A DNA stretch of 5,172 nt from a bacterium. GTDB taxonomy: Bacteria; Armatimonadota; Fimbriimonadia; Fimbriimonadales; JBAXQP01. Positions 1-5,172 of the stretch are shown in pieces (the first letter of the stretch is position 1; each line of letters opens with the position of its first letter). The notes below the pieces were generated by a model that was not told the DNA's origin, did not search any database, and was given only the letters and a program-made list of their open reading frames with translations. The stretch covers positions 1-5,172 of the forward strand of contig JBAXQP010000196.1 of the NCBI GenBank assembly GCA_037131655.1, read 5' to 3'. Position numbers and translations under genes: made by a program.

Positions 1-48
1 TTTTGGACGCCGATTACCCCACAAAGTGGGTCAATTTTGCATGCCGAT
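1..48. repeat. Two 14-bp direct repeats flanking a small hairpin
   Basis: The direct repeats at 1-14 and 35-48 differ at two positions and are offset by 34 bp. Between them lies a perfect 5-bp inverted repeat with a three-base loop, CCCAC-AAA-GTGGG at 18-30. The first copy begins at the window edge, so the repeat unit probably extends further left, and the GTGGGTCAA seen before copy two may also precede copy one. Repeats in this arrangement would suit transposase-binding sites at an IS end. The repeat itself is read directly from the sequence; the role is inferred. Confidence 0.7.
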
Positions 49-53
49 ATACA
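1..53. mobile_element. Probable insertion sequence terminus (IS21-family-like), partial
   Basis: The sequence shows a repeated block, TTTTGGACGCCGAT at 1-14 and TTTTGCATGCCGAT at 35-48 (12 of 14 identical). The second copy is preceded by GTGGGTCAA, and the block ends in ATACA at 49-53. Several short subterminal repeats containing TGGGTCAATTTTG..GCCGAT, and an element ending in CA, are features I associate with the ends of IS21-family (istA/istB) elements. If that is right, the element body lies to the left of the window, its outer end is near base 53, and any target duplication would start at 54 (GACTAAAA). No transposase coding sequence is visible here, so the family call rests on recall of terminal-repeat style. 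A non-IS repeat or an intergenic repeat family is the alternative. Confidence 0.45.
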
Positions 54-130
54 GACTAAAACAGAATTTGACGCCAGACGGCTAAATTCCTCATTTTCAC
101 CTATATGCAAAAAGCTTAACGGGAAAACGA

Positions 131-2122
131 TTAAGGCAAGTCCATCTTACAGCTTATCATTATCTGCTCATTGAGGCGTTCCGAAGCAGATTCTGAACCA
201 TCATCATCAACAAACAGGCGGTGCCACATTTCAAGTGCAAGTAAGGACCAGATGGTTCGGTTGTGATCGACTTTACCGCTAAGATGCTCATCGACGATTT
301 GGGTGATTTCATTTGGATTGAAGTAGCCTCTTGAAAAAGCTTGATCGCTTAATAGATTATCTCTGATAAATTCATTTAGAGGACCAATGAACCATGGAGA
401 GAGGGGAACAGTAAAGCCAACTTTTCGCCGGTAAATACATTCCATAGGGATATATTTCTCAGCGAGATTCTTGAGGATACGTTTTGTTTTAGTGCCTTTT
501 ACTTTATAGGAAGGTGGCAAACCTGCAGCCCATTCGACTAGTGTATGGTCGAGATAGGGTACTCTCGCTTCTACACTGCTGCCCATGCTCATGCGATCCC
601 CTTTAATTAATAGATCATCAACCAACCATGTGTGTAAATCAGCGTATAACATACGATCAAGTGAATTATTGCTGTCGCAGCGCATTATCTCTTCGCCCAT
701 TCGTTTAGGTGCATTGCCATTCACCAATTCATTCTTGAACTCTGACCGCAACAGTCTGGATAATCCTTTAGTATCAAATGCTGAAAACCATGAGACGAAG
801 CGCTCTTCTTGAGAAGACTCAGAAAGTGTCTCAAGAGCAACACGAAGTCGTCTGCCAGAGAAGGGAAGAACAGCGGCGCTTGATCTTAGCAACTTTTGGC
901 GTATCCCTGAAGGTATCCAATCAAGATAGCGAGAGAATTGATCGAAAGCACACTTGGGGTAACCGGCAAAGAGTTCGTCTCCTCCCTCCCCTGTAAGCAT
1001 AACAGTTACTCCCTCACGTTTTGCATACTTACAGATAAGATAGGTTGGAATAGCAGACGATTCAGCTATTGGTTCATCGTAAATCCAGCAAATCCTGGCG
1101 AATTCTCTGAGGAAATCATTAAAACCAACCACTTGCTCGAAGTGCTGGGTATTATACAATTGTGCAACTTGACGAGCATAAATAAGTTCGCTATATTCAG
1201 GTCTATCAAAGCCAATGGAAAATGTGCGTACCTTTTCTTTATTTCCCGATTCCTGTCTCAAACGTTCCATATAAGCAACAATCAAACTGCTATCAACACC
1301 GCCGGAAAGTTGCGCTCCCAGAGGAACATCCGACATTAGATGGTCTTTCACAATATTTGAAAGACGGTGGTCCAACTCATTGGTAGCCTCTTCGTAACTC
1401 GGCATTGGCTGATGGCGCTGAAAGCTAACATCCCAATAGCGGTTAGGCTGAATATTTTTGCTTTTATCGAGTTGGAGCTCAATGTAATGACCTCCTGGGA
1501 GCTTTGAAACATTTTTAAATAATGTAAGAGGGGATGGGACATATCTGAAAGCAAGAAACTGAGCTAATGCATCTCGGTCGACATTACGTTTCGAAAGTCC
1601 GGGATAGCATAGCATGGCTTTTATTTCACTAGCAAATATGAATACATTCCCATCGCTCCACCAATAGAGAGGCTTAATTCCAACCCGATCTCTGGCTACA
1701 AACATGCTCTGTCGCTTAGAGTCATAAATTGCAAAGGCGAACATACCCTGCAACTTTTTAACAAGTTCCATACCGCCCCATTCCTCATAACCATGCACGA
1801 GGACTTCAGTATCACATCTCGATTGGAATTTATGACCAGCACGTTCAAGCTCACGGTGAAGTTTCATGTGGTTATATATTTCGCCGTTGAAACATGCCCA
1901 AACATCCCCTGTTTCATTAGGCATCGGTTGAATACCACCTGATATGTCGATAATTGAGAGGCGAGTGTGTCCAAACCAGCAGGATTCATCTGACGAGTGC
2001 CAGCTTCCCTGGCTATCTGGTCCACGATGGTGAATGGTCTGTAGCATCTTATCTGTAACGTCAGGAGTGAGTTTCCAAGAAGCATTTGAGTTTATTTTAA
2101 ATACGCCGATAATTCCACACAC
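131..2122 (-). CDS. asnB: Asparagine synthetase, glutamine-hydrolysing (AsnB type)
   Basis: This cytosolic enzyme converts aspartate, ATP and glutamine to asparagine, AMP, PPi and glutamate. The N-terminal glutaminase domain (about 1-210) begins Met-Cys-Gly-Ile-Ile-Gly, so Cys2 becomes the catalytic nucleophile after Met removal. It carries HHRGPDSQG (31-39), GHTRLSIID (51-59), FNGEIYNH (78-85) and DTEVLVHGYE (104-113). The synthetase domain (about 240-640) has the PP-loop SGGVDSS (273-279), TGEGGDELFAGY (377-388), KGDRMSM (507-513) and EARVPYLD (518-525). At 663 residues it is slightly longer than typical AsnB, and about 26 residues after EMWHRLF look like a variable tail. The start is GTG at 2122-2120; an in-frame TGA lies immediately upstream (2125-2123), so no longer start is possible. 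All key residues seen are intact. Close relatives sit in O-antigen, capsule and exopolysaccharide loci, where they may amidate sugars or other acceptors, so the physiological substrate is not certain. The neighbouring glycosyltransferase stump supports that context. Confidence 0.96.
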   Translation of the reverse strand: MCGIIGVFKINSNASWKLTPDVTDKMLQTIHHRGPDSQGSWHSSDESCWFGHTRLSIIDISGGIQPMPNETGDVWACFNGEIYNHMKLHRELERAGHKFQSRCDTEVLVHGYEEWGGMELVKKLQGMFAFAIYDSKRQSMFVARDRVGIKPLYWWSDGNVFIFASEIKAMLCYPGLSKRNVDRDALAQFLAFRYVPSPLTLFKNVSKLPGGHYIELQLDKSKNIQPNRYWDVSFQRHQPMPSYEEATNELDHRLSNIVKDHLMSDVPLGAQLSGGVDSSLIVAYMERLRQESGNKEKVRTFSIGFDRPEYSELIYARQVAQLYNTQHFEQVVGFNDFLREFARICWIYDEPIAESSAIPTYLICKYAKREGVTVMLTGEGGDELFAGYPKCAFDQFSRYLDWIPSGIRQKLLRSSAAVLPFSGRRLRVALETLSESSQEERFVSWFSAFDTKGLSRLLRSEFKNELVNGNAPKRMGEEIMRCDSNNSLDRMLYADLHTWLVDDLLIKGDRMSMGSSVEARVPYLDHTLVEWAAGLPPSYKVKGTKTKRILKNLAEKYIPMECIYRRKVGFTVPLSPWFIGPLNEFIRDNLLSDQAFSRGYFNPNEITQIVDEHLSGKVDHNRTIWSLLALEMWHRLFVDDDGSESASERLNEQIMISCKMDLP

Positions 2123-2128
2123 TCATGT

Positions 2129-2133
2129 TCACC
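2129..2133 (-). promoter_or_regulatory. Ribosome binding site for asnB (GGTGA)
   Basis: On the minus strand GGTGA ends six bases before the GTG start of asnB and is complementary to TCACC near the 3' end of 16S rRNA. An AGGA further up (2138-2141) is about 15 bases away, which is too far. An ATG four bases upstream of the GTG (2126-2124) is out of frame with asnB, so the GGTGA-GTG pairing best explains initiation at the codon before Cys2. Confidence 0.55.
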
Positions 2134-2178
2134 ATTTTCCTATTCAGATGACTTTATCAACTCACCAATCCAATTATC

Positions 2179-2197
2179 ATAGTCATCATTAGACTAT
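2179..2197. promoter_or_regulatory. Hyphenated palindrome over the asnB -10 region (possible operator)
   Basis: ATAGTC at 2179-2184 and GACTAT at 2192-2197 form a perfect 6-bp inverted repeat with a 7-base centre. It overlaps the candidate -10 box and the predicted transcription start of asnB, where a repressor site would sit. It is too short and AT-rich, and lacks a T-tract, to be a terminator. The symmetry is seen directly; the regulatory role is inference, and a 6-bp inverted repeat can arise by chance. Confidence 0.22.
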
Positions 2198-2221
2198 ATT
2201 ATTCCATGAAAAATCGCACAA
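2193..2221 (-). promoter_or_regulatory. Candidate sigma-70-type promoter for asnB
   Basis: Reading the minus strand, TTGTGC (2221-2216) is followed by a 17-base spacer and TATAGT (2198-2193). The -10 matches TATAAT at 5 of 6 positions and the -35 matches TTGACA at only 3 of 6. Transcription would start near 2185, giving a leader of roughly 60 bases before the GTG. It is the best spaced pair I found in the gap between asnB and the glycosyltransferase fragment, but the region is AT-rich and chance matches are expected. Confidence 0.3.
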
Positions 2222-2285
2222 TGAATATAGGCTTGATCGATCTACACTCTATGCCAATATGTATGAAACAGATTCTCATCTATAA

Positions 2286-2504
2286 TTGTTGGTAGAGGAT
2301 GGCATTAACGGATTCCTTGTAGAACCGGGAGATGTAAAGACGCTTGCAGAACGCATCATGTTTCTCGTAGCGCATCCTGATAGACGATTCGCTATGGGAG
2401 AGGAAAATCGAAAACGTATTGAAGATTTTCATCCTCATCGCGTAGCAACAAAGGTCGGCAACGCTATTGAAGAAACGATTATACTTGGCAGCAACACAAA
2501 ATAA
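2286..2504 (+). pseudogene. C-terminal fragment of a GT4-family glycosyltransferase (5' truncated)
   Basis: The 72-codon frame reads VEDGINGFLVEPGD, then TLAERIMFL, then MGEENRKRIEDFHPHRVATKV. This is the characteristic end of group 1 (GT4, GT-B fold) glycosyltransferases: the loop after the nucleotide-sugar site (typically PELVEDGxNGxLVxPGD) followed by the last helices. Complete members have about 350-400 residues; here the acceptor domain, most of the donor domain and the E-x7-E motif are absent. A TAA at 2283-2285 closes the frame just upstream, and neither of the other plus-strand frames continues the homology. The only start options are TTG codons with no evident ribosome binding site, so I take it as a remnant and not a working gene. 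Its 3' end overlaps the convergent ATPase gene by 26 bases. In its original setting it would have transferred a sugar during polysaccharide or glycolipid assembly. Confidence 0.8.
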
Positions 2505-4536
2505 TCTGTCTTCCTTGTTTGCCAAGAGCTTCTAAGACTTCAAAGGCTGATTGTTTGCGCTGAGAGTCGAAGTTGACGAAGGGATCGTCCAACAAAAGTG
2601 GTAGAAGCCGATTTCCCGATATAGCGTCGTTTAATGCCAACCTCGCAGCTAAATAAGCTTGGTCAATTGTGCCTGTGCTTAATTCAGTTCTTTTTGTGTC
2701 AGCTTCAACCGGTTGGTGTCCTTCTACTTCAATGCTAAGCTTCAAGTTCTCATCAACGGTGGCAACACAGTGATGACCGAGAGTGAAGGCAGCTAAATAG
2801 TGCTCGAGTGAGGGTCGAATCTGTTCATGTAAGTCATATAGGACTTTAACCTCTGCGGCATTCAATCCCTCAATCGCCAATTCAAACACTTTTGCGCGTC
2901 GTATTAAACGGTTTAAGCGTTCTTGAGTCATAATTACTTGTTGTTCAAGGTCTTCTACATCGGAAAGGGTATAGGTTTCACTTTCAAGAATTCCTTCCAA
3001 ACGTGCGATCTCAAGTGTTTTGCGCTCAATCACTTCGCGTAACCGACTAACCTCAGATTCCAAAGTGATAATCTCTTCAGGGGTAAGTTTTGAGGCCGCT
3101 ATCATCTGAGGAGTGTTTAAATCGGCTTCCGCATCAATTCGTTTTCGTTGCCAATCCCGCTGTTGTTGGATTAAAACTTCTTCTGTTAACCGACCCAGCG
3201 CTCCTATTCTTTCAGCTCTTAATTCATCGCGTTTCGAGACCAACTTAGTGTAATTCTCAACCTCAAAACGCAAGTCATCGAGGTTTTGACAGCCAATGCG
3301 AGAAAGAAGTCCCGCGACTTGTTTGTCGAGCATTTCAGCTTCATGAAGGAGCGTTCTAGTCTCATCGTAAGAAAGCGCAGCCTCATCATCTTTTCTTCGA
3401 GAAAGATAAGCGATAACGCCTATGGCAATCCCGGCAAATAAAGCCAGACCACCGATTAAAAGTTCCTTCATTAACATTCCAAGACCCAAGACTAAACAAA
3501 GGATTGATAAAGCCCACAGCCAATATTTTGGATTAACTGGAGTTGTAGACTTCGTTGATTGGCATTGTTCGGCAAGCTTGCGCTTTTCGTTAGCAGTGAC
3601 TTGTTGTGTTTGAAGCTGGATTAGTTCGTTTTGGGTTACGTGGGCATATGCGCTCTTACTTTCAAGTTGCTGCTCGATTTCGAGGATTGACTTATTAAGA
3701 CGTTCAATTCTCTCTCGGCGATCGATTAGGAGTGTCTCTTCTTTTTGTGCTTGCTCTTGTTGAGATAGCAATTTGCGTACTATGGCAACATTTTCATAGA
3801 GCTTGGCTTTTGTCGGTTCATTCGCCTTTGCTTGAGCTAGTTCATCTTTCGCTTTAGATAAAGACTGAAGCTGATCTGTTGCTGCTTTAGTCGCTAATCT
3901 AGCTTCAGTTAACTTAGTTTCTAGGGAAATAACTGAGTTGCGAGATTGTTGGATTCGTCCAGGATTATTTGTTAATCGACCTGAAGTTTCTGAATCTCCG
4001 GCACTAAGTTCACTGATTCGTCGTTCGAGTAATCTTTTAACTTCTGCGAGTGTTACATCGGGCGCTCCTTGAGTAGCTACCTCACGAAGGGCTTCACTAA
4101 TTTGGGAGGCATGTTGAGATAAACTGGGCAAGTCTTTTTGAGCAAAGCAAGCGGTCGCCATAAAGACACTCTCGCAGATACCTAATTTATCTTTCATCGT
4201 ATCGAGTGCGCGGCGGTCTTTTAAGACGGTCCCATCAGGGTAGGTGAGTAGGGAAGTCTTAGCTTCGAAGTCTTTCTCTAACTTAAATAGACCTGCAGTT
4301 TCCTCCCATTCAATCGCAAGGACGAATTGGTTTTGAGCAGACCAGTTGCATCTATCTTTTAGTGTTTGCTTGTTGCTCGAAGGATCGGCGTAGAAAACAT
4401 CGCAGATGGCGCGTATTAAGGTGGATTTGCCCCACTCATTCTCACGGGTTATAATATTTAAACCTTCTGTGAACTTCCACTCGCATTGGCCGGCAAAACA
4501 GCCATAATCTCGGGTGGTTAATGAAGTGAGGCGCAT
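2479..4536 (-). CDS. SMC/Rad50-like coiled-coil ATPase with internal transmembrane helices (YhaN-like)
   Basis: The 685-residue protein starts with an ABC-ATPase half: DYGCF near residue 10, a P-loop RENEWGKST (31-39) and a probable Q-loop FAQKDL (131-136). Long charged heptad-like coiled coils follow (about 195-330 and 385-560), split by two hydrophobic helices at about 338-356 and 359-378, next to basic SRRK. The C-terminal half supplies a signature motif LSTGTIDQ (619-626), Walker B LLPLLLDDPF (644-653) and a D-loop FVNFD (653-657). This order matches Rad50/SbcC-type ATPases and, because of the membrane helices in the coil, YhaN of Bacillus. The expected role is to gate a partner nuclease during DNA end processing, possibly at the membrane. 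Two oddities: the first P-loop Gly is Arg31, and the protein ends CCCQV where relatives have an FTCH-type H-loop and then more residues. It starts at ATG 4536-4534, overlaps the upstream phosphoesterase stop by one base and has a strong SD, so the pair should be translationally coupled. Whether it is active is doubtful. Confidence 0.85.
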   Translation of the reverse strand: MRLTSLTTRDYGCFAGQCEWKFTEGLNIITRENEWGKSTLIRAICDVFYADPSSNKQTLKDRCNWSAQNQFVLAIEWEETAGLFKLEKDFEAKTSLLTYPDGTVLKDRRALDTMKDKLGICESVFMATACFAQKDLPSLSQHASQISEALREVATQGAPDVTLAEVKRLLERRISELSAGDSETSGRLTNNPGRIQQSRNSVISLETKLTEARLATKAATDQLQSLSKAKDELAQAKANEPTKAKLYENVAIVRKLLSQQEQAQKEETLLIDRRERIERLNKSILEIEQQLESKSAYAHVTQNELIQLQTQQVTANEKRKLAEQCQSTKSTTPVNPKYWLWALSILCLVLGLGMLMKELLIGGLALFAGIAIGVIAYLSRRKDDEAALSYDETRTLLHEAEMLDKQVAGLLSRIGCQNLDDLRFEVENYTKLVSKRDELRAERIGALGRLTEEVLIQQQRDWQRKRIDAEADLNTPQMIAASKLTPEEIITLESEVSRLREVIERKTLEIARLEGILESETYTLSDVEDLEQQVIMTQERLNRLIRRAKVFELAIEGLNAAEVKVLYDLHEQIRPSLEHYLAAFTLGHHCVATVDENLKLSIEVEGHQPVEADTKRTELSTGTIDQAYLAARLALNDAISGNRLLPLLLDDPFVNFDSQRKQSAFEVLEALGKQGRQIILCCCQV

Positions 4537-5172
4537 TAGATTCGGCCTCCTTGGAGTAAGTGAAGCCCGAGTTGGAGCGCTTCCTGCCGAATATCTGGTT
4601 CTTCTTCACGTTCTTCAATCCAACGCTTAAATGTGCCCGCCAGAAGACCTTCTGCACTGGCATCCCCATATGAAAGTGCTTTACTCTCAATTTGAAGCGA
4701 TAAATAACGGCCGGCAAGTTCGCTTTCAATATCGTCAATAGAAAGCGAGTCCTTTCCATTCCATTTGCCTTCCAACACAATTCGCGCCACTACTTCATCG
4801 GAAGCAAATGAACCTATCTTGCCTATAAGCGCTTCGATAGTTTCAAAAGTATCTAATTCGATGTGTTCATCTGATAGTCGTCGGCATTTGCCGGTTGTCA
4901 AAGGGCTAACCTGAGCGGATCCCTTATCGAGTTCAACAATAAGAACGCTTCCAGGAAGAGCTTGGTTCGGCATTACCATCTCAGGGGAACCTGAGTAATA
5001 AATGTTGTCGCTCTGTTTCGATAAGGAGTGCCAATCTCCGAGAGCGATATAGTCCATGCCTGAGCGGTTTAAATCGTTCAACGCCAAGGTGTCAACAGTT
5101 GGGGGGACCAGTCCGCCCGCGATGCTTCCATGAAGAAGCGCAATTTCAAATGGCCTTCCTGTTCGCTGCAAG
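4536..5172 (-). CDS. SbcD/Mre11/YhaO-like metallophosphoesterase, C-terminal part (5' end outside window)
   Basis: About 211 codons are present; the frame is open at the right edge, so the TTG at 5171-5169 is an internal codon, not a start. Visible family motifs are ALLHGS (residues 11-16 of the visible part), corresponding to the metal-binding His after the core, and YIALGDWHS (41-49) followed by YYSGSPEM (58-65). These match the GHxH and PGSPE region of Mre11/SbcD-type nucleases, here with Asp in place of the first His (GDWH). The N-terminal DxH, GD and GNH(D/E) metal motifs should lie beyond the window, in keeping with a family length of about 350-420 residues. The C-terminal part (about 85-211) would be the capping and ATPase-docking region. 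It would act as the Mn-dependent DNA exo/endonuclease subunit paired with the downstream ATPase, as in SbcCD, Mre11-Rad50 or YhaO-YhaN. The pairing rests on the TAATG overlap. Confidence 0.85.
   Translation of the reverse strand, partial: LQRTGRPFEIALLHGSIAGGLVPPTVDTLALNDLNRSGMDYIALGDWHSLSKQSDNIYYSGSPEMVMPNQALPGSVLIVELDKGSAQVSPLTTGKCRRLSDEHIELDTFETIEALIGKIGSFASDEVVARIVLEGKWNGKDSLSIDDIESELAGRYLSLQIESKALSYGDASAEGLLAGTFKRWIEEREEEPDIRQEALQLGLHLLQGGRI
4546..4552 (-). promoter_or_regulatory. Strong Shine-Dalgarno (AAGGAGG) for the ATPase gene
   Basis: AAGGAGG on the minus strand lies nine bases before the ATPase ATG and inside the last codons of the phosphoesterase gene (Gln-Gly-Gly-Arg-Ile-stop). 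It fixes the ATPase start at 4536. With the TAATG stop/start overlap it suggests that the two subunits are made from one transcript in linked amounts. Confidence 0.85.

Noticed and set aside
54..130. Possible asnB terminator downstream of its stop
   Set aside because: The only pairings, such as GCC/GGC near 74-83, are very short, and no stem is followed by a T-tract in the minus-strand direction.
585..1339. Three plus-strand open frames at 585-812, 778-996 and 938-1339
   Set aside because: They lie entirely antisense to asnB, whose frame carries every expected motif; their translations have no recognisable domains.
2281..2286. Perfect TATAAT on the plus strand just before the glycosyltransferase fragment
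   Set aside because: No acceptable -35 element lies 16-18 bases upstream, and the region is AT-rich.
2206..2295. Plus-strand 29-codon frame starting MKNRTMNIGLIDLHS
   Set aside because: It has no ribosome binding site, ends in TAG just inside the glycosyltransferase fragment and overlaps the asnB promoter region. Its start could be the 5' stump of another gene, but I recognise no family.
2280..2525. Minus-strand 81-codon frame overlapping the ATPase 3' end
   Set aside because: It is antisense to the glycosyltransferase fragment and out of frame with the ATPase; I tested it as a frameshifted continuation of the ATPase, but it supplies no FTCH-like H-loop.
3422..3613. Plus-strand 63-codon frame
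   Set aside because: It is antisense to the transmembrane and coiled-coil part of the ATPase gene and shows no domain.
4442..4780. Minus-strand 112-codon frame across the ATPase/phosphoesterase boundary
   Set aside because: It is out of frame with both genes, which have clear motifs and a coupled TAATG junction.

Overview
The window is bacterial DNA: genes are densely packed, two share a one-base stop/start overlap, a textbook Shine-Dalgarno (AAGGAGG) precedes one of them, and asnB starts at GTG. I cannot assign a genus. Base composition looks moderate, slightly AT-rich by eye. The gene families present (AsnB amidotransferase, GT4 glycosyltransferase, YhaO/YhaN-like nuclease-ATPase pair) are too widespread to fix the phylum.

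Layout from left to right. Bases 1-53 look like the outer end of an insertion sequence: two near-identical 14-bp direct repeats around a small perfect hairpin, in a style I associate with the multiple terminal repeats of IS21-family elements. Bases 54-130 are a short non-coding gap with no convincing terminator. Bases 131-2122 (minus strand) hold an intact glutamine-dependent asparagine synthetase of the kind often found in surface-polysaccharide loci. Bases 2123-2285 hold its leader, with a GGTGA ribosome binding site, a candidate promoter and a hyphenated palindrome over the -10 region. Bases 2286-2504 (plus strand) are the orphan C-terminal end of a GT4-type glycosyltransferase, missing its N-terminal domain and most of its catalytic domain. 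Bases 2479-4536 (minus) encode an SMC/Rad50-like ATPase with two transmembrane helices inside its coiled coil (YhaN-like). It is directly preceded by the 3' part of an SbcD/Mre11/YhaO-like metallophosphoesterase (4536-5172, minus), which runs off the right edge.

The right half is a recognisable two-gene nuclease-ATPase operon related to Mre11-Rad50 / SbcCD / YhaO-YhaN: the phosphoesterase cuts DNA ends and the coiled-coil ATPase controls access. The left half looks like debris of a polysaccharide or glycan locus (asnB plus a glycosyltransferase stump) bounded by a possible IS end. The two halves meet near base 2500, where the ATPase reading frame stops at the position of its H-loop and the glycosyltransferase frame ends antisense to it. 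I read this as a rearrangement scar or an assembly junction. Together with an unusual Arg in the ATPase P-loop, it raises the question of whether the ATPase is still functional. I saw no clear evidence of a wholly new system.
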